Below are positions 1 to 6,959 of a stretch of DNA of 9,411 bases, one piece after another. The position numbers and the translations under genes are program-made. Position 1 is the first letter of the stretch. Every line of letters begins with the position of its first letter. The notes under the pieces are model-generated. The model was not told the DNA's origin and made no database searches. It was given only the letters and a program-made list of their open reading frames with translations. Source of the stretch: an uncultured Verrucomicrobia subdivision 3 bacterium (GTDB taxonomy: Bacteria; Verrucomicrobiota; Verrucomicrobiae; Limisphaerales; CAMLLE01); NCBI GenBank assembly GCA_946480555.1, contig CAMLLE010000082.1, forward strand, positions 1 to 9,411, given 5' to 3'.

Positions 1-216
1 CCTCGTCCTCCTCCTCGTCCTCGAATCACCTTCCTTGAGGACCACCACGAGGACCACCACGAGGACCACCACGAGGACCACCACGAGGACGACGACGACG
101 AGGACGAGAACGAGGACGAGAACGATGGTGACGACGAGCTTGGTGGAGTCGGCGTTTGTATGAATCAAGCGACATGCCGTTACGAGCGGCGTGCCCAGAA
201 ATCGGGGTGCTCTTAA
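1..216 (+). CDS. Possible 3' end of an acidic/histidine-rich repeat protein (partial)
   Basis: Frame 1 is open from the first base to a TAA at 214-216, with no start inside the window needed, so it could be the last 71 codons of a gene beginning upstream. The translation opens with a Pro/Arg-rich stretch. It continues with four Glu-Asp-His-His units, an Asp/Glu/Asn run and a short tail with three cysteines (VCMNQATC and SGCS). No family is recognised. The acidic-His repeats could bind metal, but that is only a composition argument. The opposite strand is also open here (26-238, RGGP repeats), as expected of a low-complexity repeat, so an open frame is weak evidence of coding. I cannot tell whether this is a real gene tail, a degraded one or a non-coding repeat. 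Confidence 0.22.
   Translation, partial: PRPPPRPRITFLEDHHEDHHEDHHEDHHEDDDDEDENEDENDGDDELGGVGVCMNQATCRYERRAQKSGCS
37..123. repeat. 12-bp tandem repeat (GAGGACCACCAC)n
   Basis: Four perfect copies of GAGGACCACCAC run from 37 to 84. A 15-bp variant (85-99) and two copies of GAGGACGAGAAC (100-111 and 112-123) follow. The unit length is a multiple of three, so copy-number change would preserve a reading frame. CTCGTCCTCG at 14-23 is the exact reverse complement of 111-120 and of 99-108, so the flank and the array could also pair. Confidence 0.9.
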
Positions 217-335
217 CGGCACACCTGCCGTGTCTCACTTGGGAAGCCCTGAAACTTGAATTGCATTCGTCAGCGCATTGAAGACACTCCTTCTGGCGCG
301 GGGAACCCGGGCCAGAGTTCGAGCCACTTCACCTC
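217..335 (+). other. Leader of the histidine kinase gene, no clear signal
   Basis: This short stretch lies between the TAA of the repeat frame and the kinase start. I find no convincing -35/-10 pair and no Shine-Dalgarno sequence. The 12 bases before the ATG read CCACTTCACCTC, so the kinase is probably translated from a weak or SD-independent site. Confidence 0.4.
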
Positions 336-3300
336 ATGAACGAGCGTATTCGGACAAATGTCTCACCCGTAGCCCTTCGCACCGCCGGTCTCTACGCCCT
401 GGCAGGCGCCGCTTGGATTCTCCTCTCTGACCACGCCGTGCGCGCGTTGGTGGCGGATCCGGTCTGGCGTGGCCAGATCGAAATCTACAAGGGCTGGTTC
501 TTTGTGGTTGTCACCGCCGCGCTGCTCTACTGGACCTTGAAAGCGCAGCTCAACCAGCTGGAGAACGAAATGGCCGCGCGTCGAAAAGCGCTGGACGCGT
601 TGCAGACGAGTGAGGAGCGGTTCCAGCTGGCGATGCGCGGCTGCAACGACGGTCTTTGGGATTGGAATCTCGAGGAGGACACGGTTTACCTTTCGCCCCG
701 CTACAAGGAAATGGTCGGTTACGCTCCGGATGAATTGGAGAACAGCCTCGAAACCTGGCGCAAGCTGGTGCATCCCGCCGATCTCGAACCGGTGATGGGC
801 CGGGTGAACGAAATGGTGGCTGGCCAGACCGACACGATGGAGAACGAATTCCGCATGCGCCACAAGGATGGCCACTGGGTTTTTATTCTTTCGCGCGCAT
901 TTGCCATCCGCCGCGGGAACCGGCTCGTCCGCCTGGTGGGAACGCATGTTGACCTGACCGCCCGCAAGAACGCCGAAGAAGCCTTGCGCCGGCAGGAAGC
1001 CATTTACCGCACCGCGGTGAACGGTGTGCGCGAAGTGGTTTTCCAGGCTGACATGGGCGGCCACTTCACGTTCTTCAATTCCGCCTGGCAGCAGCTCACC
1101 GGGTTCTCAGCCAAAGAAAGCCTCGGAAACTATTTCCTCGAATTCGTGCATCCGGACGAACGTGCCGAAAACCAGCGGTTGTTCGACAGTCTGGCCAGAC
1201 GCGAGCGAAGGTTTTGCGATCACACGGCGCGCTATCGCCGCAAGGATGGCAGCTTCTGCTGGGTGGAAGTGCATGCGCAACTTGTGCTGACGAACGAAGA
1301 CACGGCGCTGGGCTTTGTCGGCACGTTGCAGGACATCAGCGAGCGACGGAAGCACGAAGAGAAGCTGCGCAAGAACGAGGAACATCTGCGACAGGCGGCT
1401 GCCATCGCGCGCGTCGGAACCTTTGAACACAACCATTTGACGGGCGAATTCTATCTTTCTCCCGTGCTGCGGGAACTGCACGGGCTGGCGCCGGATGAAA
1501 CCATCACCGTGCATCAGCTTTTTGACTGGGTGCATCCGGACGATGCTCCCGCGTTCCTGGAGTCCGTCCATCGCGCCATGGATCCGCTCGGGAGTGGAAA
1601 AGTCGCCCAGGACGTCCGCTGGAAACTTCCGAATGGATCCACGCGCTGGCTTCGCGCCATGGCGCAGACCGAGTTTGAAGTCGCCGACGGTACCCGCCGT
1701 CCCGCCCGCACCATCGGCGCCGCGGTGGACATCACCGGGCCCCGACAGGCAGAAGATGCGTTGCGCGAACGCGAAACGTTATATCGCGCGGTGATTGAAA
1801 CCTCGGTGGACGGTTTTCTAATGACGGACCTGGAAGGCAAGATTCTCGAAACCAACGCGGCCTACATCCGCCGCTCAGGCTATGGCCGCGACGAACTTCT
1901 CTCGATGACCATCGCCGATGTGGAGGCAGTCGAGTCGCGCGCGCAAATTCACGATCACCTGCAGCGGATTCAGGAAAACACTTGCGACTTGTTTGAATCG
2001 TTGCATCGCGCGAGCGACGGCGCAGTGTGGCAGGTGGAAGTGGATTCGTCGTACTGGCCGATTGCGGGTGGACGGATTTTTTCCTTCGTGCGCGACGTGA
2101 ACCAGCGGAAACGCTCCGAAGCTTTGCTGCGGCTGCGGCTGGAACTATCGGAAATGGCCGGGAACCATTCCCTGCCCCAACTCGTGCGCAAGGCGCTGGA
2201 CCTGATGGAACTTTTCACCTCAAGCCGATTCAGCCGCTTCTTCTTCGTGGATTCCACCCGGGATATTCCAACCCTCGAGGTAGGTTCCACCGCAACCGAC
2301 AGGCTGCTGGAAGGCCTGCGCCTCTCCAGCAACGAACACCGGCTTTTGCGGCGCTGCCATGAATCCGCCGAACCGGTGATTGAGAATCACCTAATCGAGC
2401 AGCCCGAAGCATTGAATGCGATCGGTACGAGCATTACGCGGCGGCTCTGGGCTCCCATCCTCCGCCAGGGCAACGTCGCAGCCGTTGTGTGCCTCGCCAA
2501 TCGTTCTTCCGATTACACGCCGGAAAGCGCACGCATCGCACAGGAGACCGCCGGAATCCTGATGGACCTGGTTGAACGCAGGCGCGCGGAGGAAGCCTTG
2601 CGTGAAAGCGAAGAGCGGCTGGAGATCGCGGTCGCTGCCGCAGAGATCGGCCATTGGGAAGTGTGCCTCCTGACTGGACGCATCCGGCTCTCGGATTCAT
2701 TCGAGAAACTGCTCGGCTGTCCGCGACCTGCACTCCCGAAGAACCGCCGGGAACTGCGCCAACTCATTCACACCGAAGATCGCCGGAGCGCGGCAAAGCT
2801 CGTGATGTCCGCCATCAAGCGCGACGAGCCGTTCGACGCGGAGTTTCGCGTCATCACGGCAGATGGTTCAGTGCGATGGGACGTGGCGCGCGGACGCGTG
2901 GTGCGCGACCTGAATCGCAAGCGCAGCCGCCTGGTAGGGATCGCGATGGACATCACGCAGCGCAAGCTCACGGAGGAAGCCGTGGCTCGAAGCGAGGAAC
3001 GGTATCGCGCCATTGTGGAAACCACCTTCGACTGGATCTGGGAAGTGGACGCAGGCATCCGGTTCACGTTTTCCAGCCCGAAGATTTATGACCTCCTCGG
3101 TTACCGGCCGGAGGAAATCATCGGCAAACATTACTCCTGCATCATGACGCCGGAAGCACTGGCGCGGGTGCAAACGGAGGGTGCGCGCATTACCACTCCG
3201 GATAAAACGTTCAAATTGTTGGAAGCGGAATGCCTGCATCGGGACGGCCGCCGGGTCATCATCGAATGCAGCGGCGTGCCCAAGCGCGGCCCAAACGGGG

Positions 3301-4544
3301 AACTGCTGGGATACCGTGGCAGCAGCCGCAACATCACTGAACGCCGCCTTGCCGAACAGGAACGGCAGACGCTCGAAAACCAGTTGCGGCAGGCGCAGAA
3401 GATGGAGGCGATCGGCACGCTGGCCGGAGGCGTGGCGCACGATTTCAACAACCTGCTCACAGTCATTCACGGCAACGCGTCAATGCTTATGAGCCCGCAG
3501 TTGGAATCGCGCGAACGGGACGATTGCGCCACGCAGATCGTTCGCGCCGCGGAGCGCGCCGCCAGCCTGACGCGCCAGTTGCTCATGTTCAGCCGCAAGC
3601 AGGTGATGCAGCTTTCGAACATCAACGTGAACTCCGTGGTCGCAAACATGACCAAGATGCTGCAACGCATCCTCGGTGAAGACATCACGCTCCAGACCAC
3701 CTACGGCTCTAACATCGGAGCGATACGCGGCGACGTGGGCATGATTGAGCAAATCCTGATGAACCTTTCGGTGAACGCGCGAGATGCCATGCCCGAGGGC
3801 GGGCAGTTAAACATCGCCACTGGCATGGAGGAAATTGGCGATCGCGACGCACAGCGGAATCCGGATGCCGCTCCCGGCACTTACGTGTGGCTGCGCGTTT
3901 CGGATACCGGCACTGGCATTTCTCCGGAGATTCTGCCCCACATCTTCGAGCCGTTTTTCACAACCAAGGATATTGGCAAAGGCACAGGCCTGGGCCTGGC
4001 CACCATTTACGGCATCGTCCGCCAGCATCGCGGCTGGATCAGCGTGGAAACGAAGCTCAAGAAGGGCACGGAGTTCAAAATCTATTTCCCGGCATTGATG
4101 GAAACCGCAGCGGCAGCGGGCGCGCTTGAAGCTTCCACACCTTTGCCCACGGGATCCGAGACCATCCTGGTGGTGGAAGACGACGCTGCTGTCCGCGATC
4201 TGATGATCCAACTGCTGGAACACTGCGGCTACCGCGTATTGCACGCGATCTCCGGCCGCGCCGCGCTGGAGCTATGGCCAAAACACCAGCACGAAATCCA
4301 GCTGCTGCTCACCGATCTGGTCATGCCGGACGGCGTCACGGGCCTGCAACTCGCGGAACGCATTCGCCAGGATGCAGCCGGGCTTCCGGTCATGTATGTC
4401 ACCGGCTACAGCCCGGAACTCGCCGCGAAAGGCAAGTCGCTGATCGAAGGCGTAAACCTGCTGCAAAAACCGTTCTCGCCGGACAAACTCGCGCGAGCGG
4501 TGCGGTCACTGCTCGACGGACGCAGAAAGCCAGCGGGCGGCTAG
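336..4544 (+). CDS. Membrane-anchored multi-PAS/GAF hybrid histidine kinase with C-terminal receiver
   Basis: This is a 1402-residue sensor kinase. Two hydrophobic segments (about 14-31 and 51-67) flank a short external loop ending in YKGWFF, a known N-terminal membrane module of PAS kinases. The cytoplasmic part follows in order: PAS (about 93-212), PAS (222-336), PAS (348-473), PAS (482-590), a GAF-like region (about 607-745), PAS (757-880) and PAS (889-1005). Most PAS units end in the usual D-I-S/T-x-R-K/R linker. The H-box (GGVAHDFNN) carries phospho-acceptor His1035. The ATPase domain has the N-box NLSVNARDA (Asn1143/Asn1147), DTGTGI from Asp1190, and GTGLGL at 1216-1221. A receiver (about 1275-1395) has the acidic pocket VVEDD, phospho-acceptor Asp1327 in LLTDLVMPD, and the conserved Lys in LQKPF. 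All catalytic residues needed for autophosphorylation and internal phosphotransfer are present. No output domain is attached, so a downstream phosphotransfer partner is expected elsewhere. The signal is unknown, and a link to nitrate rests only on proximity. The start is the first ATG of the frame and gives an intact first membrane segment. Confidence 0.95.
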   Translation: MNERIRTNVSPVALRTAGLYALAGAAWILLSDHAVRALVADPVWRGQIEIYKGWFFVVVTAALLYWTLKAQLNQLENEMAARRKALDALQTSEERFQLAMRGCNDGLWDWNLEEDTVYLSPRYKEMVGYAPDELENSLETWRKLVHPADLEPVMGRVNEMVAGQTDTMENEFRMRHKDGHWVFILSRAFAIRRGNRLVRLVGTHVDLTARKNAEEALRRQEAIYRTAVNGVREVVFQADMGGHFTFFNSAWQQLTGFSAKESLGNYFLEFVHPDERAENQRLFDSLARRERRFCDHTARYRRKDGSFCWVEVHAQLVLTNEDTALGFVGTLQDISERRKHEEKLRKNEEHLRQAAAIARVGTFEHNHLTGEFYLSPVLRELHGLAPDETITVHQLFDWVHPDDAPAFLESVHRAMDPLGSGKVAQDVRWKLPNGSTRWLRAMAQTEFEVADGTRRPARTIGAAVDITGPRQAEDALRERETLYRAVIETSVDGFLMTDLEGKILETNAAYIRRSGYGRDELLSMTIADVEAVESRAQIHDHLQRIQENTCDLFESLHRASDGAVWQVEVDSSYWPIAGGRIFSFVRDVNQRKRSEALLRLRLELSEMAGNHSLPQLVRKALDLMELFTSSRFSRFFFVDSTRDIPTLEVGSTATDRLLEGLRLSSNEHRLLRRCHESAEPVIENHLIEQPEALNAIGTSITRRLWAPILRQGNVAAVVCLANRSSDYTPESARIAQETAGILMDLVERRRAEEALRESEERLEIAVAAAEIGHWEVCLLTGRIRLSDSFEKLLGCPRPALPKNRRELRQLIHTEDRRSAAKLVMSAIKRDEPFDAEFRVITADGSVRWDVARGRVVRDLNRKRSRLVGIAMDITQRKLTEEAVARSEERYRAIVETTFDWIWEVDAGIRFTFSSPKIYDLLGYRPEEIIGKHYSCIMTPEALARVQTEGARITTPDKTFKLLEAECLHRDGRRVIIECSGVPKRGPNGELLGYRGSSRNITERRLAEQERQTLENQLRQAQKMEAIGTLAGGVAHDFNNLLTVIHGNASMLMSPQLESRERDDCATQIVRAAERAASLTRQLLMFSRKQVMQLSNINVNSVVANMTKMLQRILGEDITLQTTYGSNIGAIRGDVGMIEQILMNLSVNARDAMPEGGQLNIATGMEEIGDRDAQRNPDAAPGTYVWLRVSDTGTGISPEILPHIFEPFFTTKDIGKGTGLGLATIYGIVRQHRGWISVETKLKKGTEFKIYFPALMETAAAAGALEASTPLPTGSETILVVEDDAAVRDLMIQLLEHCGYRVLHAISGRAALELWPKHQHEIQLLLTDLVMPDGVTGLQLAERIRQDAAGLPVMYVTGYSPELAAKGKSLIEGVNLLQKPFSPDKLARAVRSLLDGRRKPAGG

Positions 4545-4556
4545 CCACGCCGGCAA

Positions 4557-4614
4557 GGGACGGACACGCTCCGGCTCAAGACCGCGTTCCCGTCACGAGC
4601 GCGCGGACCGTCCC
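4557..4614. terminator. Inverted repeat between convergent genes, possible bidirectional terminator
   Basis: GGGACGG (4557-4563) and CCGTCCC (4608-4614) are perfect 7-bp complements in the 82-nt gap between the kinase stop and the stop of the minus-strand nasS-like gene. The 44-nt interior is GC-rich and may fold further. Neither side has a T-tract, so this is not a canonical intrinsic terminator. The convergent arrangement alone suggests a termination role. Confidence 0.3.
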
Positions 4615-4626
4615 ATGTCCATGCCT

Positions 4627-5751
4627 TCAACTCGATGGCGCATCTGCGTTGGAAAAATGATCCACTTCATTGGAAAGAGTGCTGAACTCTCCGCGCATCC
4701 GTTCCCTGGCGCGTTGATAAATATCGCGGCGGAAGACATTCCGGATCACGGGCAAACGAAGCAGTTTGGGTGCGTGCAAAACATTCTCTTCCATTAGCTC
4801 GTAGAGACGCTCCACCAGCCACGAGGCTTTCGCATCGGATGGATCGTTCGCCTGGAATCGATTGAAAATGCTCACACCGAGAGGTGCTTCAGCCGGACTT
4901 CGCTTCGTGCCGCCGGCGCCCGCCAGGCCGCGGAGCAAACACTCCGGCGGCGTGTTCACGTATTCCACCCGGCTCAGCATCTGGCTCAGCAGCGGGTGGC
5001 TGCCAGGTTGATCGCAGAATGCGCAAGCTTCGAGCAGCGCCGCGATCACACGCTCGTGTTCTTCCGCACGTTCCTCAGCGAAATCACGCCGCACCATCAG
5101 TACTTTCTCAGGATGCAGCGGCACCAGTTCGCCGCCCTTGATCAGGCACTGGCCGGCGCCGGATTCCAGCGCCAGCGTGGTCCAGGGTTCACCACCGCAA
5201 AAGCCGTCGATGTAACCGAGTTTCAGCATCGGAAACAGCTGCGCCGGCGGAACGACAACGATTCGAATCTCAATTCCCGGCATGATCCCGCCCGCAGCCA
5301 GCCAGTTTCGCAACAGCAGAAATGCCGGTGAATGCGGGAATACCACACCCAGCGTGAACGTACGGCGTCCCCAATGGCGATAGATGACTTCGCGGAGCGT
5401 GGCGGCGTCGAAGGCTCCCAAATCGGCCAGTTCGCGGGAAACGACAATGGCATTTCCTTGCAGGCTGATAACCAGACCGCTGACGCAGGCGCAGTGATCG
5501 GATTCCAGCCCAATGTTCGTGATGAACGGCAGCGTGGCCGGGGCTTGTGCACAATCGAGATCGCCGTGAATGATCTTGTCCCGAATGCTGGCCCAGCGGG
5601 TTTCGCGATGCAGCTCCACCTGCACTTCGTACTTCTCGAACAGCCCGGATTCCTGAGCATAAACGATCGGCGCGCAGTCGGCGTCGGAGATGAACCCAAG
5701 TTGCAGGGCATGTGTGTTCCGGCCGAGTGGAGGCTCATTGCTGCTGCTCAT
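4627..5751 (-). CDS. NasS/NrtA/CmpA-type nitrate/nitrite-binding protein, cytoplasmic form
   Basis: The 374-residue product matches the periplasmic-binding fold of the NrtA/CmpA/NasS family. Landmarks are LGFISDADCAPIVYAQ (18-33, like the family's GFIPLTDCAPLVVA), RWASIRDK (52-59), GYIDGFCGGEPW (179-190) and HPEKVLMVRRDF. The Lys in that last motif corresponds by position to an anion-binding Lys of NrtA. There is no signal peptide or lipobox. The fold starts about 15 residues after the start codon, which points to a cytosolic sensor (NasS-like) and not a transporter subunit. In NasS/NasT systems, NasS binds nitrate/nitrite and releases the RNA-binding antiterminator NasT, but no nasT is visible here. 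I chose the ATG at 5751 because CAGGG lies 11 nt upstream. The ATGs at 5760 and 5805 would put that SD too close or place the start inside a hairpin. The gene is on the same strand as the molybdoenzyme operon but separated by about 0.7 kb. Whether the ligand is nitrate, nitrite, bicarbonate or another ion is not proven. Confidence 0.82.
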   Translation of the reverse strand: MSSSNEPPLGRNTHALQLGFISDADCAPIVYAQESGLFEKYEVQVELHRETRWASIRDKIIHGDLDCAQAPATLPFITNIGLESDHCACVSGLVISLQGNAIVVSRELADLGAFDAATLREVIYRHWGRRTFTLGVVFPHSPAFLLLRNWLAAGGIMPGIEIRIVVVPPAQLFPMLKLGYIDGFCGGEPWTTLALESGAGQCLIKGGELVPLHPEKVLMVRRDFAEERAEEHERVIAALLEACAFCDQPGSHPLLSQMLSRVEYVNTPPECLLRGLAGAGGTKRSPAEAPLGVSIFNRFQANDPSDAKASWLVERLYELMEENVLHAPKLLRLPVIRNVFRRDIYQRARERMRGEFSTLSNEVDHFSNADAPSS

Positions 5752-5773
5752 AGTGTGCATCGCCCTGGCCGCC

Positions 5774-5812
5774 GGCCGGCTGTGCCGGAATACACTCCGG
5801 CACATGCCGGCC
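5774..5812 (-). promoter_or_regulatory. Strong GC-rich stem-loop just upstream of the nasS-like start
   Basis: TGTGCCGG (5781-5788) pairs with CCGGCACA (5797-5804) around an 8-nt loop. The stem continues with GGCCGGC (5774-5780) against GCCGGCC (5806-5812), with one bulged base at 5805, giving about 15 bp. On the minus strand it lies 23-61 nt before the ATG at 5751, immediately before the CAGGG ribosome-binding element. It could affect translation or mRNA stability, or be a REP-like unit. No T-tract follows it. Confidence 0.5.
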
Positions 5813-5904
5813 CGCTGCTGTCAGCTTGATGCTACCGCACCTCTAGCAGCAGCAGTGCCGAATGAAATTCCAAACCCGCGAGCCCAGCATCGCGGCGAAA
5901 CAAA

Positions 5905-5945
5905 CCCGCACGCCGCGGGCTTCAAAGCGAGGCCGGCTCCCGGCC
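5905..5945. repeat. Pair of small GC-rich palindromes (REP-like)
   Basis: CCCGC (5905-5909) and GCGGG (5915-5919) form a 5-bp stem with a 5-nt loop. Twelve bases on, GGCCGG (5931-5936), CTC and CCGGCC (5940-5945) form a perfect 6-bp stem with a 3-nt loop. Together with the 5774-5812 stem-loop they make an array of GC hairpins unlike the flanking AT-richer DNA. This would fit a dispersed REP/MITE-type element, which only a genome-wide copy count could show. Confidence 0.4.
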
Positions 5946-6041
5946 CTACTGCAAATTCTTCGGAACACTTGGTGACTTCTCCCACTTTCGATGCTGGCTC
6001 GTTCTGTCCATAGTGGAAAAAAGATTTGCGATTCATTCGCG

Positions 6042-6064
6042 AAAAAAATCTGCCGACAGCGGCA
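6042..6064 (-). terminator. Intrinsic-terminator-like hairpin, minus strand (distal of a tandem pair)
   Basis: Read on the minus strand, TGCCG-CTGT-CGGCA (6064-6051) forms a 5-bp stem with a tetraloop. Two bases later comes a run of seven T (6048-6042). It lies about 290 nt upstream of the nasS-like start. It could end read-through from the upstream redox operon, or act as an attenuator for the nasS-like gene. Confidence 0.5.
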
Positions 6065-6083
6065 AAAATCCCTTGAGTAAGGG
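6064..6083 (-). terminator. Intrinsic-terminator-like hairpin, minus strand (proximal of a tandem pair)
   Basis: On the minus strand CCCTT-ACTC-AAGGG (6083-6070) is a 5-bp stem with a 4-nt loop, followed by one A and five T (6068-6064). It abuts the second hairpin/T-tract, so RNA polymerase moving towards the nasS-like gene meets two weak terminators in a row. The stem is short, so alone its strength would be modest. Confidence 0.42.
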
Positions 6084-6100
6084 TTCACGCGGACGATACT
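6073..6100 (+). promoter_or_regulatory. Candidate sigma70-type promoter towards the 6S-like RNA
   Basis: TTGAGT (6073-6078) and GATACT (6095-6100) are separated by 16 nt. Each matches four of six consensus positions for -35 and -10. Transcription would start near 6107, about 75 nt before the predicted mature 5' end of the 6S-like RNA, so it would give a longer precursor, as from the distal promoter of E. coli ssrS. The match may be chance. The -35 overlaps the loop side of the CCCTT/AAGGG stem. Confidence 0.28.
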
Positions 6101-6107
6101 AACGTGC

Positions 6108-6129
6108 AGCGCGAATAGAAAACCGCGCT
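6108..6129. other. 6-bp palindromic stem with 10-nt loop
   Basis: AGCGCG (6108-6113) and CGCGCT (6124-6129) are exact complements around an A-rich loop. On the minus strand it is the first of three successive hairpins before the nasS-like gene. On the plus strand it sits between the candidate promoter and the 6S-like RNA. It could be a protein-binding operator or a leader hairpin. Confidence 0.35.
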
Positions 6130-6180
6130 CTGATCTTTGGAAAACAATTTCGACCTTCAGCGATGCTGGAGATCAAATTT

Positions 6181-6361
6181 ACCCTGCCTACGCTCGTGAT
6201 AAGAAACTATGTCCTTGGACCGTAGTAAAAATCCTGAGGGGCTCTAACTGTGATGGTTGCCGACAGGCCTTAACTGGAAGTCGAATGCCATACCGGCGGG
6301 TTCCCACCTGTTTCCAACAAGTTCAATGGAACTGTTACACACGGCACTGGCGGGGTTTTTT
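6181..6361 (+). ncRNA. ssrS: Candidate 6S RNA (ssrS-like)
   Basis: This is an element of about 180 nt, the usual 6S length, with paired ends. ACCCTGCC (6181-6188) pairs with GGCGGGGT (6349-6356, one G-U). A 3x3 internal loop follows, then GC (6192-6193) with GC (6344-6345) and CGTG (6195-6198) with CACG (6340-6343). The 3' end runs into six T (6356-6361). A small hairpin on the 3' side, TTCCA (6312-6316) with TGGAA (6327-6331), sits where 6S RNA has its 3' central-bubble hairpin. It is followed by GTTACA, as in E. coli 6S (GGGTTACAG). The apical part contains GCCTTAACTG, close to the conserved GCCTTAAAACTG of proteobacterial 6S. 6S RNA mimics an open promoter and sequesters sigma70 RNA polymerase. 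The apical stem is less clear by eye, and a different structured RNA is possible. Convergent with the Rieske operon end. Confidence 0.55.
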
Positions 6362-6373
6362 GTTTACCGCAGC

Positions 6374-6440
6374 GAACATTCAACAATGAACGCTCAACAT
6401 TCAACGCTCAATGAATGTTCAGCGTTGAATGTTGAATGTT
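6374..6440. repeat. AT-rich CAACATTCAAC-type inverted-repeat cluster
   Basis: TCAACATTCAACGCT (6394-6408) and its perfect 15-bp complement (6421-6435) flank a 12-nt spacer. A second, competing inverted repeat is GAACATTCA (6374-6382) with TGAATGTTC (6412-6420). The stretch consists almost entirely of variants of AACATTCA/TGAATGTT. It lies between the T-tract of the 6S-like RNA and the stop of the Rieske gene, two convergent units, so it may act as a barrier or terminator. No strong T-tract follows on either strand. Confidence 0.8.
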
Positions 6441-6465
6441 TCTTCTGCCGGTCTTCTCTTGCCGT

Positions 6466-6954
6466 TCACACCGCCTCTGGAAGAAATCCCAGCGCTTTGA
6501 TTTCGCCCCCTTCAATTTCCAGTTTCACCCGCGGCAGCGGCTTGGGCGGCGGACCGGCGAGCACGCGGCCATCCTTCGCGCTGAAGAAGCCTTCGTGGCA
6601 CGGACAATAGAACTGCTGTTTCTCGTGCTGATAGTTCACCGGGCACATCAGGTGCGTGCACGCCTGGCTGTACGCCGCGTATTCCGCCTCGCTCAGCCGC
6701 ACCAGAATGCAGGGATCGCTCTCGCTCGGATAACGGAACAACTTGTAGCCGCCCACGGGAAGCTCATCCGTTCGCGCCACAAACCTGGGCCCCGCTTCCA
6801 GCGCGCGCGCAAACAGCTTGTCCTTGCTCATCCATCCGGCGCCGACTGCCAGCGCCGAGCAGCAGGCGATCTTCAAGAATTGCCGGCGCGATGTTTCGTG
6901 CTCGGCACTCTGGCGAACCGGGAAATCTTTTTTCCAATGAGGAGTGTCGTTCAT
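6466..6954 (-). CDS. Tat-exported Rieske [2Fe-2S] protein
   Basis: The 162-residue product has a twin-arginine signal SRRQFLK (22-28) followed by a hydrophobic stretch (29-40), so it is exported folded. It may stay anchored, since no clear AxA cleavage site is seen. The Rieske centre has CTHLMC (99-104) and CPCHEGFF (117-124). Ligands are Cys99, His101, Cys117 and His120. Cys104 and Cys119 can form the cluster-shielding disulfide seen in bc1/b6f-type, higher-potential Rieske proteins. The tail LAGPPPKPLPRVKLEIEGGEI is usual for the family. It probably passes single electrons between a quinol-linked or periplasmic partner and the other redox subunits of the operon. The start at 6954 is preferred: it lies 5 nt after the cupin stop, with GGAAG about 10 nt upstream. 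An alternative ATG at 6981 would overlap the cupin gene. It is the last gene of the operon. Confidence 0.9.
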   Translation of the reverse strand: MNDTPHWKKDFPVRQSAEHETSRRQFLKIACCSALAVGAGWMSKDKLFARALEAGPRFVARTDELPVGGYKLFRYPSESDPCILVRLSEAEYAAYSQACTHLMCPVNYQHEKQQFYCPCHEGFFSAKDGRVLAGPPPKPLPRVKLEIEGGEIKALGFLPEAV

Positions 6955-6959
6955 GTGCT

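Larger units (their letters stand above)
5752..6465. other. Gene-free 0.7-kb region rich in RNA/DNA structure
   Basis: No protein gene is supported between the nasS-like start and the Rieske stop. The short open frames here (5821-6036 minus, 6257-6610 plus) lack family resemblance and ribosome-binding sites. The second cuts across the 6S-like element and the antisense of the Rieske gene. The region instead holds GC hairpins, tandem terminator-like stems, the 6S-like RNA and an AT-rich inverted-repeat cluster, each listed separately. Confidence 0.6.

Noticed and set aside
37..123. CRISPR array
   Set aside because: The units are contiguous 12-mers with no spacers, so this is a simple tandem repeat.
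26..238. Minus-strand open frame with RGGP repeats
   Set aside because: It is the complement of the 12-bp repeat array. The repeat guarantees open frames on both strands, and there is no ribosome-binding site or recognisable domain.
256..284. Promoter for the histidine kinase gene (TTGAAT with downstream TGAAGA)
   Set aside because: The -10 match is too poor to support a call.
5752..5805. Longer nasS-like product starting at 5805 or 5760
   Set aside because: 5805 lies within the strong stem-loop. 5760 leaves only 2 nt between CAGGG and the ATG. The added residues do not form a signal peptide.
5821..6036. Minus-strand 71-codon open frame upstream of the nasS-like gene
   Set aside because: It has no SD, no recognisable domain, and its composition follows the GC palindromes it spans.
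6042..6129. Canonical ANTAR/NasT two-hexaloop RNA motif
   Set aside because: The stems best fold with 4-nt and 10-nt loops. Forcing 6-nt loops does not give the A at loop position 1 and G at position 4 expected of the motif. Kept only as generic terminator-like hairpins.
6257..6610. Plus-strand open frame of 117 codons
   Set aside because: It crosses the 6S-like element, the inverted-repeat cluster and the antisense of the Rieske gene. The translation has no family resemblance.
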